Source of the DNA: CBDCMJ01 sp965218875
Lineage (GTDB): Bacteria > Chloroflexota > Dehalococcoidia > Lucifugimonadales > UBA3495
Length of the DNA: 64,000 nt
Direction: 5' to 3'
Assembly: GCA_965218875.1 (NCBI GenBank)
Contig: OZ244707.1
Location: 992,001-1,056,000 of the forward strand
Position numbers and translations under genes: made by a program. Shown here in pieces: positions 33,922-44,415 of the stretch (positions within the stretch are counted from its first letter, which is position 1; every line of letters begins with the position of its first letter). Below the pieces are notes generated by a model, which saw only the letters and a list, made by a program, of their open reading frames with translations, had not been told where the DNA came from and searched no databases.

Positions 33922-36900
33922 ATGAGGATGTTGAAGGTACTCACCGGCCCGGCCGTGTTGGGCCTGGCCCTGGTCGTGGCCGCCCTCGCCGTCTCCCTGG
34001 CATGTAGAGGGGAGCCCGCGCCTGCGCCAATTGCGGCGGCCGCCACCCCGGTTCCGACTCCCACCCTCGTCCCTATCATCGCCCCCTGCACCCCTATGAA
34101 GGGGGCCGACGTGGACCCCTGTGCGCAAAACGCGCCCCGTCCCGCGTTGGGTGGCGGGGGGTCCGGCTGGCCTCTGCCGGCTGAGCCCGAGTCGATGCGC
34201 GTCCTGTTAGACCACGAACCCAACGGAACCTGGGTGACCCACCTGGTGGTCCGGGCGACGTACCTACCCGGCACCGTGCGTTGCGACTTGTATCACGGCC
34301 TACGCGCCCCAAACTACGACAGCAACTATTACGACAGCGACTTCGCGGCAGCCGCAGCGACCTTCAAGTGTTATGCCGACCTGCGGGCCAACGAGTACAT
34401 CGTCGGAAGTGGCCCGTCCACCATCACGGTCAACCTCTTTCGACACCTCTACCTATACGGCGAGTACGACTACGCAAGGCATTACCCGTCTTTCGGCGGC
34501 TCCACGCTTGAAGAAGACTTGGCGGCGCTCGAATCACGGATTGAGGAGGCGTGGACTCCGGGGAGAGAAAGCCTCGTGTTCCTGGGGCCGCTGCACGACC
34601 TGAGTGTCGAGTCCTGGATGCTCCTGGGTGAGTTTGACCTGCAGCGGAAGGACGACGGGACGGTGATCGCCGTCCTTCCCCTGAGAGACCGCTGGCTGAG
34701 GGAGAAGCCGGATGAATTCGTCAGGTTCCGCTCCGTCCTCGAACCCACCCTGGCCGTGTTCAAGACTGATTTCAAGGCCGCGCACCAGGCCCGCCTTACC
34801 GACTACGGCGGGCGCATCGGCTCCAATACCGGTCTCCCCATGCTCAGGAGCAACGCCAACCAGTTGCCCCAGTATTACCGGGACGTTGGCTCGTATGACC
34901 ACCCGGACGGGCCACCCGAAATGCCGCCAAAGCCTTACGCCCCGGCCCCCGAGACCCTAACGGCAACGGCTGGGGATGCGGGGGAGGCCGCGCTAACGTG
35001 GGCCGCCGTCCCCGGCACCCAGGGCTACTATCTTGAGTACAGGCTACAGGGAAAGGACGAATGGGAGACCCTCACGGACAGCGTTAGCGGGACCACCTAC
35101 ACGGCGGACCGTCTCTGGTGCAACCGCGCGTATGAGTTGCGGGTGGGCTCCTTCGGCGACGGCACGACCTACAACAGCAAGGTGGGGCTATGGTCACCGG
35201 CCGCCGCCGTGACAACAGCCGACTGCGCCGCCCAAGCTCCTGTGTTCCGGGGCGGGCCGTACACCTTCAGCGTAAGCGTCGCCGGACTTCAGGACGATGC
35301 CATCGGCGCTGTCTCCGCCGACGACCTGAACGCCGACCCCATCACCTACTCCATCACGGCGGGCAACCAGACCGGCAAGTTTGCCATCGACAGCAACGCC
35401 GGCGCTATCACGCTGAACGAGCGGCTGCGCGTGGCGGTCGGAACGGTCTACACCCTCACGGTAGCCGCTGCGGACGGAGTGACGGGCGGCGCCACCACCA
35501 CGGCAACGGTGACGGTGGTCGCGCCCGACTGCTCCACCGCCGAAGCCGTTGCCGACTGTGAAGTCCTGTTGAACTTGCGGGACACCCTGGCGGGCACCGC
35601 ATCCCTCAACTGGCACGAGACCCGCCCCATGGCGGAGTGGGAGGGCATAACACTGCGCGGCTCGCCCAGCCGGGTCACCAGGCTGAATCTGGAGCGGAAG
35701 GGGCTGACGGGCAGCGTCCCGCCGGAACTGGGAGAGTTGGCCGGGCTGAGTACGCTGGACCTCGCCCACAACCGGCTCACGGGCGGTATACCGCCGGAGC
35801 TGGGGACCCTGGGCAGTCTGTGGAACCTGGATCTCTCCTCCAACCGGCTGACCGGGGGGATACCGCCGGAGCTGGGAAGCCTGCCGGCTTTGGCGTTCTT
35901 GATTCTGAGCAACAACCGGCTCACGGGGGAGATCCCGGCGGAACTGGGCGATCTGCCGGATCCGGCGTACCTCTGGTTGAACGACAATCAGCTCAGCGGA
36001 GGCATCCCTCCTGAACTGGGCAATCTAACGGGGCTGGAGCACCTGTGGCTGTACGGGAACCTGCTGACCGGAACCATACCGTCGGAGCTGAGCAGGCTAA
36101 CGAACCTGACCCTGCTAGGTCTGAACGGCAACAACCTGGTTGGCTGCGTGCCGCCGGGACTGCGGAGCATCCGCACCAACGACATCGGCTCCCTGGGGCT
36201 GGCGGACTGCGAGGAGGGCCCGCCGGCGCCCACGGGCCTCGACGCCTCCCTGACGGGGGACACCTTCTCGCTGAGCTGGACCGCCCTGACCGGGGCGGAC
36301 AAGTACGAGCCGCAGTGGCGCATCGCCGGGTCCGGCAACGCCTGGGAAGCCCTGCTGGAGACGACCGCTGTGTCGGCCACCCACACACCGGCCGGCGGGC
36401 CGGTGTGCAGCAGCGCCTACGAGTTCCGGGTGCGGGCCCATGGGGACGGCTTCACCTACCCCACTCATTGGGGCCCGGAGTCCACTGCCGAGCCGGTCTC
36501 CACCCCATCTTGCCCCCCGGACTTCGACCAGGACTCCTACACCTTCGAGGTGGCGGAGGACGCCGCCGTGGACGACCCCGTGGGCACGGCGGCGGCCACG
36601 GACCCGGACGAGGACACCCTGACCTACTCCATCACCGGCGGGAACACGGGGGACGCCTTCGTCATCGACGATGAGACCGGGGCCATCACCGTGGCCGCGG
36701 CCCTGGACCACGAGACCACCGGCGAGTACACCCTGACGGTCCAGGCCGCCGACGGAAACGGCGGGGAGGACACCGCCACGGTGACGGTGACCGTCACCGA
36801 CGTGGCCGAGGACGCTCCCCCGGTCCCCACGGGGCTGAACGTGTCCTTGGTAGACGGGACCTTCTCCCTGTCCTGGACCGCCCTGGAGGGGGTGGCCAAG

Positions 36901-38724
36901 TACGAAGCCCAGCACAAGACCGGCGCGGCCGATTCGCAGTGGGCGGCCTTGCCGGAGACCGCCGGCGTCAGCGCCGCCTTCACTCCCGAGGGGGGTGCCG
37001 ACTGCGGCGCCGAGTACCAGTTCCGAGTGCGGGCCTACGGGGACGGGGTGAGCTACACGGAGATGTGGGGGGCCGAGTCCGGGTTGGAGCTGGTGGAGAC
37101 GGCCACCTGTGACCCGGAGTTCGGCCAGGAATCCTACGCCTTCGAGGTGGCGGAGGATGCTGCCATGGGGGACCCCGTGGGGACGGTGTCGGCCACGGAC
37201 CCGGCCCAAGACACGCTCACCTACTCTATCACCGCCGGGAACACGGGGGACGCCTTCGTCATCGGCGGCGGGACCGGGGCCATCACCGTGGCGGCGGGCC
37301 TGGACTACGAGACCACCGGCGAGTACACCCTGACGGTGCAGGCCGCCGACGGAAATGGCGGGGAGGACACCGCCACGGTAACGGTGACCGTCACCGACGT
37401 GGCCGAGGATGCGCCGCCGGCGCCGGCGGGGCTGACTGTGGCCCTGGCCGACGGGACCTTCTCCCTGTCCTGGACCGCCCTGACCGGGGCGGCCAAGTAC
37501 GAGGCCCAGCACAAGACCGGCGCGGCCGATTCGCAGTGGACGGCCTTGCCGGAGACCACCGGCGTCAGCGCCGCCTACGTCCCCGAGGGGGGTCCGGCGT
37601 GCAGCACCGAATACCAATTCCGGGTGCGGGCCTACGGAGACGGCGACACCTACACGGAGATGTGGGGCCCCGAGTCCGGGGTGGAGCCGGTGGAGACGGC
37701 CACCTGCAACCCGGAGTTCGGTCAGGACTCCTACAACTTCTTCGTCCTGGAGACGGCGGCGATTGACGGCGCCGCTGGAACGGTGTCGGCCACGGACCCG
37801 GACCAGGACACGCTGACCTACTCCATCACTGGGGGCAACGATGACGGGAAGTTCGCCATCGACAGCGGTACAGGACGGTTGACCGTGGCGGGGGACCTAG
37901 ACCTGGCAACCACTCCCGCCTACTCTCTGACCGTCGAGGCTTCCGACGGCCAAGGCGGTACCGCCACGGCCAGGGTGCGGGTGGCGCTGACCATTGCCGA
38001 CTGCGCCAACGGCACAGTGGTGCCGCAGCCGACACAGAATCAGCATTTGGTCCGGGACTGCTCCGTTCTGCTGACCGCCAAGGACACGCTTCGGGGCGCC
38101 GCGACGCTGAACTGGGCTGCCGACACCCCCATCAGCGGCTGGGACGGCGTTCGCAGACGCGGTGCCAACCCGCAGTACGTCGGGACGCTGTATCTGACTG
38201 GCCTGGGCCTGGACGGGAGCATCCCCGCAGTCCTCGCCGGACTGGCGGACCTACGCAGGCTGGACTTGGACGATAACGCCCTGACCGGGAGCATCCCGGC
38301 GGCACTGGGGAGCCTGGAGGACCTGGAGCAGCTGTACCTCTTCAACAACCAACTCACGGGGGCCATCCCCACGGAGTTCGGGAAACTGAGGAGCATGCGA
38401 ATCCTCTCCCTCTACGACAACGACCTGACCGGAGCCATCCCGCCGGAGTTGGGGAACCTCGAGCGGCTGCGGGAGCTGCTGCTGGACCGCAACGACATCA
38501 CCGGGGAGCTGCCTACGGAACTGGGAAACCTAAGCCAACTGAGGAACCTATACGTTCGGGACAACCGGCTGACGGGGGCCATACCCACGGAGCTAGGGAG
38601 CCTGGCGAATCTCACCTATCTGTACTTGGAGGGCAACAGCTGGACCGGCTGCATCCCGGCGGAGTTACAGGACGTTGAGAACAACGACCTGGACAGGATG
38701 GGCCTCGCCGACTGCACCCCATGA
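33922..38724 (+). CDS. Giant FN3/cadherin/LRR surface lipoprotein
   Basis: About 1600 residues from ATG at 33922, chosen because AAGGAGG lies at 33910-33916. The signal peptide ends at Cys28 (VSLAC). An unassigned domain (60-340) with regular Tyr/Asp-rich sequence comes next, then FN3 (about 345-430) and a cadherin-like repeat (438-540). An LRR block (550-765, LTGGIPPELGTLGSLWNLDL) follows, then three FN3-cadherin modules of about 199 residues each (765-1365, with FEVAEDAA and DPDEDTLTYSITGGN). A second LRR block (1370-1600) closes it. It is a eukaryotic-like adhesion protein expected at the surface. It lies 17 bases after the FN3/protease gene, so they are co-transcribed. Confidence 0.9.
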   Translation: MRMLKVLTGPAVLGLALVVAALAVSLACRGEPAPAPIAAAATPVPTPTLVPIIAPCTPMKGADVDPCAQNAPRPALGGGGSGWPLPAEPESMRVLLDHEPNGTWVTHLVVRATYLPGTVRCDLYHGLRAPNYDSNYYDSDFAAAAATFKCYADLRANEYIVGSGPSTITVNLFRHLYLYGEYDYARHYPSFGGSTLEEDLAALESRIEEAWTPGRESLVFLGPLHDLSVESWMLLGEFDLQRKDDGTVIAVLPLRDRWLREKPDEFVRFRSVLEPTLAVFKTDFKAAHQARLTDYGGRIGSNTGLPMLRSNANQLPQYYRDVGSYDHPDGPPEMPPKPYAPAPETLTATAGDAGEAALTWAAVPGTQGYYLEYRLQGKDEWETLTDSVSGTTYTADRLWCNRAYELRVGSFGDGTTYNSKVGLWSPAAAVTTADCAAQAPVFRGGPYTFSVSVAGLQDDAIGAVSADDLNADPITYSITAGNQTGKFAIDSNAGAITLNERLRVAVGTVYTLTVAAADGVTGGATTTATVTVVAPDCSTAEAVADCEVLLNLRDTLAGTASLNWHETRPMAEWEGITLRGSPSRVTRLNLERKGLTGSVPPELGELAGLSTLDLAHNRLTGGIPPELGTLGSLWNLDLSSNRLTGGIPPELGSLPALAFLILSNNRLTGEIPAELGDLPDPAYLWLNDNQLSGGIPPELGNLTGLEHLWLYGNLLTGTIPSELSRLTNLTLLGLNGNNLVGCVPPGLRSIRTNDIGSLGLADCEEGPPAPTGLDASLTGDTFSLSWTALTGADKYEPQWRIAGSGNAWEALLETTAVSATHTPAGGPVCSSAYEFRVRAHGDGFTYPTHWGPESTAEPVSTPSCPPDFDQDSYTFEVAEDAAVDDPVGTAAATDPDEDTLTYSITGGNTGDAFVIDDETGAITVAAALDHETTGEYTLTVQAADGNGGEDTATVTVTVTDVAEDAPPVPTGLNVSLVDGTFSLSWTALEGVAKYEAQHKTGAADSQWAALPETAGVSAAFTPEGGADCGAEYQFRVRAYGDGVSYTEMWGAESGLELVETATCDPEFGQESYAFEVAEDAAMGDPVGTVSATDPAQDTLTYSITAGNTGDAFVIGGGTGAITVAAGLDYETTGEYTLTVQAADGNGGEDTATVTVTVTDVAEDAPPAPAGLTVALADGTFSLSWTALTGAAKYEAQHKTGAADSQWTALPETTGVSAAYVPEGGPACSTEYQFRVRAYGDGDTYTEMWGPESGVEPVETATCNPEFGQDSYNFFVLETAAIDGAAGTVSATDPDQDTLTYSITGGNDDGKFAIDSGTGRLTVAGDLDLATTPAYSLTVEASDGQGGTATARVRVALTIADCANGTVVPQPTQNQHLVRDCSVLLTAKDTLRGAATLNWAADTPISGWDGVRRRGANPQYVGTLYLTGLGLDGSIPAVLAGLADLRRLDLDDNALTGSIPAALGSLEDLEQLYLFNNQLTGAIPTEFGKLRSMRILSLYDNDLTGAIPPELGNLERLRELLLDRNDITGELPTELGNLSQLRNLYVRDNRLTGAIPTELGSLANLTYLYLEGNSWTGCIPAELQDVENNDLDRMGLADCTP
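36217..38010 (+). repeat. Three tandem FN3-cadherin modules, about 597 bp each
   Basis: The modules begin near 36217, 36817 and 37414. Long stretches match exactly at a 597-base offset, for example the block around 36913 and its copy near 37510. Such near-identity inside a coding region suggests recent module duplication or gene conversion and makes repeat number likely to vary. Confidence 0.85.
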
Positions 38725-39060
38725 GAGGAATAGGGCCACCAGGTCTCGCATCGGGTGGCCCTTGCACCGCAGTAAGCCGAAGGGCCGGCCTGGTGGGACC
38801 TTGCCACTGGGCCCAGGGCGAGGAACGCCGTCAGTAGGGAGCAGGATGATGTGTTCGCCCAGGCCAGACAGGCGGCGGCCTGCCCCCGAGCGGTGACGGC
38901 CCCCCCGCCGCCCGTTAGGCCCTGGACTTCAACTCCGGTGCCTATTTCCATGGTTTTGTCTTGTGTCACGAAGCCGTTGACGGGCCGCGTGGGCAGCCGG
39001 TAGGTTTGATCTAACCCGGTGGCCCCCACTGCCTGGAGTCTCCAAGGGGGGTGAGGCCCT
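38725..39060. other. Intergenic region after the giant lipoprotein
   Basis: 336 bases with open frames on both strands but no ribosome site or recognisable domain. A GGTGGCCC-rich stretch directly after the stop (38735-38760) may form a weak terminator. Nothing else is supported. Confidence 0.4.
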
Positions 39061-39252
39061 ATGCCCAGGAGGGTCAACACCACCGAGCCGCTGGACTACG
39101 CTGACCAGGACCTCGAGAAGATGGCCTGCTCCATCAGGGCCATCCTCGGCGCAGACAGCTTCGGGCGCTTCGCTGACCATGTTCTTTGCCTGGCGGCAGA
39201 CGACGAGAAGATACCCGATCTGGTGCTGATGGCGGACGAAAGTCGGGAGTAG
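39061..39252 (+). CDS. Hypothetical 63-residue protein
   Basis: Starts MPRRVNTTEPLDYADQDLEK, with a GGGGGGTGAGG ribosome site just upstream. It is acidic and soluble, with no signal peptide, and ends KIPDLVLMADESRE. It lies between the giant lipoprotein and an IS21 relic. No family recognised; the ribosome site is the main support. Confidence 0.4.
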   Translation: MPRRVNTTEPLDYADQDLEKMACSIRAILGADSFGRFADHVLCLAADDEKIPDLVLMADESRE

Positions 39253-39264
39253 TCCCGGCTTCGC

Positions 39265-40620
39265 GGTGTCAGCGATTTTGGGTCAGCCGTGTGGATTTCG
39301 GGTCAGCAGGGAGATTTTGGGGCACAGCCATAGCTGCGTGACAGGCATCGCCCTCTCCTTCTGGTGTGCGCCCAAGTCTATATCGGCATACCTCAGACAG
39401 GATGCCAGCCAGGGTGCCGGGTGCGATTGTAACTGGAGAACACCCTCGGCGCCAGAGTAAAAAATCTGCGCGTGGTATTCCGGTCCGGAAGCCTCAGACT
39501 TGGCAGGTCTGTCGTCACGGCGGCCTCTCTTGCCCATTGGGCTCTGATCTGAGGTCGACAGCACCGGCCAGTCCGGTTCGGCCCCGCTCGCGAGTTTCAC
39601 CAGCCTCTACCTGGCTTGTCCGCCCCGGGCGCCGTACCAGGCCAGGGGGTAAGGTCAAACTGTCCCACCTCCACGGGCCCCAGTGCCCGGCAGCCCATCA
39701 GTTGGCGGTTTCACCAGCCCGGCCGACTCCAGTGGAGGGACTATGCCTCATTAGCGGCTGACCTCTCCCACTCCGGCGCCAGGCCGCCGGCATCGGACTG
39801 GGCGTCATCCCGGAGGAGGGTCAAGTACATTTCCATTAACACATATGATATATATGTGGCACACCTTGTGGGGCACCTGTCTCTCTCTCTCTCCACCAGC
39901 AAGTTTGGGTTCGCTGCCTTGCGCCGTTACGGCAATTCGCCAGCAATGTTTCGGTCGGCCGCCGGTATGTCTTAGGGTTGCAACGGTGGTTTCAGGTGGG
40001 ACGTCGGGGGATGGGCGAAGCGGATCGCGGCGCTTCGCCGGAGAGGGTCAGGCCTGTTCGTTGCCTGCCTGCCTCTCTATGGGCCAGCGGGTGCTCCCGC
40101 ACAGTCCCCGGCCGCCTCGGCGCCGGTCGTGCAAGGGCGGAGCTCAGGGGCACGAACACCTCCCGGGTCCGCCGGCGGTGCTCCCTGACGTAGTCCTTGA
40201 CGATGGTGTACCCGCCGCCAAAGCCGTGCTCGTCCCTCAGCCGCTCGAAGATGCGCTTCGCGGTGTGGCGCTGCTTCTTGGGGACCCGGTGTCGTCCTCA
40301 AGGATGCGGCCGATGACGCCGGTATAGGGCTCCTCCTGAGCTTGGCGAAGGATCAGGCCGGCGGGGGCGGACTCTGCCGCATGTAGCCCGGCGGGACGGA
40401 GTAGGCCAGCATCTTGCGTACCGTGTCCCGGTGCAACCCGAACGTCCGGGTCACCTCCCGGATGCTCGTCCCCTCCACCATCGCCGCCCGTCGGACCCGC
40501 AGGTACACGTCCACCTTGTACATCCGTCCCACCGCCCATAGGCTCGACTTCAAGCCTATGGATGGCGATAGGCGGTACAGTATTCAATCGCCGTTTTGTT
40601 GACGTCCAGCAAAAACGTCC
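39265..40620. mobile_element. IS21-family relic
   Basis: 39265-39335 contains several short direct repeats of the type ATTTTGGGTCAG / GATTTCGGGTCAG, as at IS21 ends, and TGTTGACGTCCAGC near 40597 may be the other end. Inside, only a damaged istA is recognisable (40100-40523). No istB was found between 39336 and 40100; that stretch shows no supported gene. Confidence 0.5.
40100..40523 (-). pseudogene. istA transposase, frameshifted N-terminal remnant
   Basis: From ATG at 40523: MYKVDVYLRVRRAAMVEGTS, then TFGLHRDTVRKMLAYSVPPG, the helix-turn-helix start of IS21 IstA. Shifts of frame are needed to read on through EPYTGVIGRILEDD and QRHTAKRIFERLRDEHGFG to TIVKDYVREHRRRTREVFVP. The integrase core is missing. 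Confidence 0.75.
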
Positions 40621-40682
40621 TCGCTAACTGGCCAGCGGAAATGTTACATTCACCCCATGGAGAATATGACTTTGACCCAGGG

Positions 40683-41741
40683 TTAGGGGTCGATGAAAAC
40701 CCCTCCGTGAAGTTTCCTGTAGAGGTTGTGGAACTCCTCTTCCAGTCCGGGCGGAACGTTCTTCAGGAACGTTTGGTATATTTTCTCTTCGTCGTAGCCC
40801 CAGCCCGATTCTCTCAGCATGTATAAATCTCTCAAGGCCGACGATAGTGCTTCCCGTCCAAGTGTATTGAACGCTTGTAGAAGGAAGTTCTCCCCTATGA
40901 GGTAGTGGCTGCAACCTCCTGGCCAAGACAGCACCCCCAAGTAATGGGTTACGGCGCTAGGGGGAAGAGTTTCTGCAAGAGAAGTATGCTGCGCTATGTT
41001 CTCTATCTTCCATTCGGAACGAAGACATTCCGCTTCGAACATCCTCGATACCTCCTTGCGCCGGTCGGCAAGATCCTTGGCACCCATCACGTGATTGACG
41101 TACGCTTCTATGAACTGGGCCGCGCCTTCATAGAACCACTGAGGCCCGACATAGAAATAGTAGTGGGCCGTCTCGTGGGGAATGTTATAGACCATATCGG
41201 CATGTCCCCTATTCAATCGCATGTGAGTCCCGAGGTGCCCAGGTTCCGCCTGGTGGCGTTGGTGCGGAATCAGAAGAATGATATCCGTGGTGGGGAATGG
41301 GACTCCGAGGAATTCTTCCATGATACGTGCGGAATCCTGGATATTTGATATCAGGTCTTCTCCCCGAGGAAACGGAACATCTTGGAAGACCCATATGTTC
41401 ACGTCGCCGACCAATGAAAGGGATACGCTCCTGAATTGGGTGTAGTGAGCTTCAAGGAAGTTGGTGAACAGAGTTGTGGCTTCACCGCCTGTGGGTTGGA
41501 GAGTGACCAGCAGGGCGGCCTCTTCGTCGTCTAGGCCATCCGCTAACCATGACTGGGCTTTCGCGCGCTCTGAGACCTCTGGAATTCTCAACGCCTGCCT
41601 CAGGGAGTTAATCGCGCGGACAACTAGGTATCCTCCTCGAACGTTGTAATACTCCGCTGCTACTAACGCCAACTGCGAGTCCTGACCGGCGATACCCGCC
41701 AAGTCGCCGATCAGTGTTGGCGACCAGCAAAAGTGGGACAC
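40683..41741 (-). pseudogene. Secreted HExxH (gluzincin-like) peptidase, 5' end lost
   Basis: 352 residues. IPHETAHYYFYVGPQWFYEG has a gluzincin-like HETAH with a downstream Glu in WFYEGAAQF. The same architecture occurs in the 42438-44215 protein (VHEVAHYYW, WVDESLA), so they are paralogues. No signal peptide is present: the frame begins VSHFCWSPTLIG directly against the IS3/IS481 remnant, so the 5' part was removed. It ends LHGGVFIDP. Substrate unknown. Confidence 0.65.
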
Positions 41742-41757
41742 TTTGAGACCCCAGAGA

Positions 41758-42234
41758 TCAGTGGGCAGGTGGAAGTCTAGTCAACTCCCTTAGGGTCCTG
41801 TTGTGTCGTCGTCGCCGTTGGATCGTTTGGGCCTGCACCTCCTTTCTGCGTCGTAGGATCTCCTGCCGCCTTCCCTTGAGGACATCCGAGGGCGTGACGT
41901 TTCCCAGGGCCTTGTGGTAGCGGGGGTAGTTATAGTAGCTGACGAAGGCCATGATGGCCGCCTCCAAGTCTGAGGGCATCTCATACGGTAGTTGGTTCAC
42001 ATCACGCTTGAGGGTCTGGTGGTAGCGCTCCAGCTTGCCGTTGGTCTGAAGGTGGAAGGGCGCTGCCAGCATGTGCTGGATGCCTACCATGCCCAGGTAG
42101 TCCCTGAAGGCCCTGGATGCATAGCCGGGGCCGTTGTCGCTCAGCAGCCTGGTCCGGTCTGTTATCGGGACCTGGTCCATGCCCGTCCTGTCCACGGCCT
42201 CCTGGACCACTTCTATGAGGGAGTCGGAAGTCAT
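41758..42234 (-). pseudogene. IS3/IS481-type transposase, integrase-core remnant
   Basis: 158 residues of an rve integrase core: RTRLLSDNGPGYASRAFRDY (second Asp) and FHLQTNGKLERYHQTLKRDV (Glu), followed by VSYYNYPRYHKALGNVTPSD. The N-terminal half with the first Asp is missing. TGTTGATTTCCAGAGTCATT at 42250-42270 looks like an element end. It truncates the peptidase gene to its left. Confidence 0.8.
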
Positions 42235-42437
42235 GTCTCTTTGAAGCCTGTGGGCCAGTGTTGATTTCCAGAGTCATTGACCCAGCGATTTACAGGGTCT
42301 ATGACCCACCCTGGGGCATGGTGATCTGAGTATTATCTTGTTGTGGTGTTTCGGTCAATCACCTCCTTCCCGGCCTGCGCCCAGCAGCGCGCGATGGTGC
42401 CGTTCCCCCTTGGGAGGTAAATAGTGGGAGCGGATTG

Positions 42438-44215
42438 CTACTCCCCCCGAATCCTGGCGTACCCAAGGATGTTCGCGTCCTCGCCATCTGGCTGCTTCTG
42501 GCTGGCGTCCTCGTATCCCCAAACGAGCAAGACATATTCCGTGGGGTCGGACAACGCTTTGGGGAACGGGAACCTGATCTTGAATTGGTTGGTGCTCGGG
42601 TAGAAGAAATATTCGGTGGCTACGGCAGAGCCGGTGTCGTCATCCAGTATCCACTCCCTGCCAGCTTCCAAATTCGGCAGGATATGGCCGACAAAGTCGT
42701 GCCCATCGGCCACTGTCAGCGTATACGGCTGGAAGCCGCCCTCCTGGGCCTCGCGCTTGGTTTGTTGTAACACCGCGTTCCCCAGCAACGTTCCTCGAAA
42801 GCTCACGCCGCCCCCCTCATAAGCCGGGTAGTCGTTCCAGCGGACCAGGGCCAGACTCTGACGCCGTACCCCCTCGTCAAAGGGCCGGTTCTCCGGGGCG
42901 TTCAGATCGCCGGACCAGTGCTTCTCCACGATGTCCAGCCGGTCGTCGAACACCTGCCGCACAATCTCAATTCCCGGCGTCTCGTCTGCTTCCTGTCCCT
43001 CCAACGACAGGGCGTAAAAGGCCTGGAGCCGCGCCGCAACCTCCTGTTCGGTCATGCCATCGAGCAACTCCTGGAACAGCCATTGCCCCAGGTAGTAACT
43101 GCACTCGTATCTGGGATCGCCGGGGTCAGGGTTCAAGGCGCTCAGTGCCTCGAGGTCCGCGACCTCGCACTCCTCCCGCAGGTTTTCCAGGGCCCACGGC
43201 AGGGCCTCTGCTTCCACGGCGTACATATGCTGCACCATGTTGGCCAGACTCTCGTCAACCCAGCCCTGGTTGCCGCTCCAATAGTAGTGAGCAACCTCAT
43301 GGACAAGCCCACGCTGGAAGTTTATGGCGTCACCATCACGGGCATCTTCTTCCTGTTCGGGCCTGTAACCGATCAACAGGCTGTTATGGTTGGTGCCAGC
43401 CGCCTTGCCGAACACTGCGTCGTCGTCCAGAACGAGAATGATATGGTGGATAGGAAGGGCCAAGCCCATGACCCCCTCGACGAACTCAGTCGCCTCCTGC
43501 ACTATCGCGGCTGTCTGCGGCCAGGGGTCGTCCTTGGTCTCGGTGCGCACGACGGTGACCTTCAGGCCTGGTGTTAGCGCCGTACCTGCGGTGCTGGTCT
43601 CAATGCCGGCGGCATCGGGGACCCACAGCCTGCCGATATGCCGCACTTCCTCCACATAGGCTTCGGCGGCTACCACAACTGTTTGCGCATCCGTGAGGCC
43701 CGCCTGCATAGCGGGATGGGCCATGAAGAATTGTAGAATCCCGTGGTGCCCCCAAAAGGACATGCCGCGCAGAGCCAGGATGTCGTCGGCCTCTACCGAG
43801 GCCAGGAAGGGCATCCCCAGGATTGCGTGGACGGAGGGCGGCTCGAAGTAGTCAATGTCACTCAGCTGAGCCAATGCTTCCACCTCTGCCTCCGACACCC
43901 CATCTGCAAGCCAGGGCAATGCTAGGGCAGCCGCTATGTTCCCAGGACTGTCGGCGTTCAGGTACAGCAACTCCTCAACGGCGGTTTCCTCAAGCGGGGA
44001 TATGCCGTCGTGAATCCAGGCCAACTCCTGCATTTGACGGTATAGTGCCGGGTGCGCCCACTCCAGCCACCTGGCGTTTTGGGTGTCGGAGCGCGCGCAG
44101 CATGGGTTCGGAAGTAGCAGTAGGCTGTGGCGTAGGCGTCGGGGCTGGCGTCGGCGTGGGAGTCGGCGTAGGGATAGGCGTTGGTGTCGGGGTGGGAGTG
44201 GGAGCATCTTCTCCT
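42438..44215 (-). pseudogene. Secreted HExxH (gluzincin-like) peptidase, frameshifted at the N-terminus
   Basis: The main frame holds WLEWAHPALYRQMQELAWIH and a catalytic GLVHEVAHYYWSGNQGWVDE with WVDESLANMVQ (HExxH plus Glu). A C-terminal beta-rich domain with RGTLLGNAVLQQTKREAQEG and DFVGHILPNLEAGREWILDD follows. The N-terminal linker is read in another frame as GEDAPTPTPTPTPIPTPTPT, switching near the GCGCGC run at about 44092-44100. A stop closes that frame near 44225, so the signal peptide is also missing. Paralogue of 40683-41741. Confidence 0.7.
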
Positions 44216-44415
44216 GAGTTTTGAAGCTAGCAACCGCTGTTATCGGCACGAAGGCCTTACGGTTCCCACATCTTATACCACATCGGCGATGGGATATTAT
44301 GGGTTTACTTGGGGCTATACCGCCTTGAGGTCTCACAACTCCATTCGAGGCCAAAATACAGGATTCCCTTCTGCCCCAGCGGCGCCCAAAGCGTCAGGCC
44401 TTCGCTGGTTGCCGA

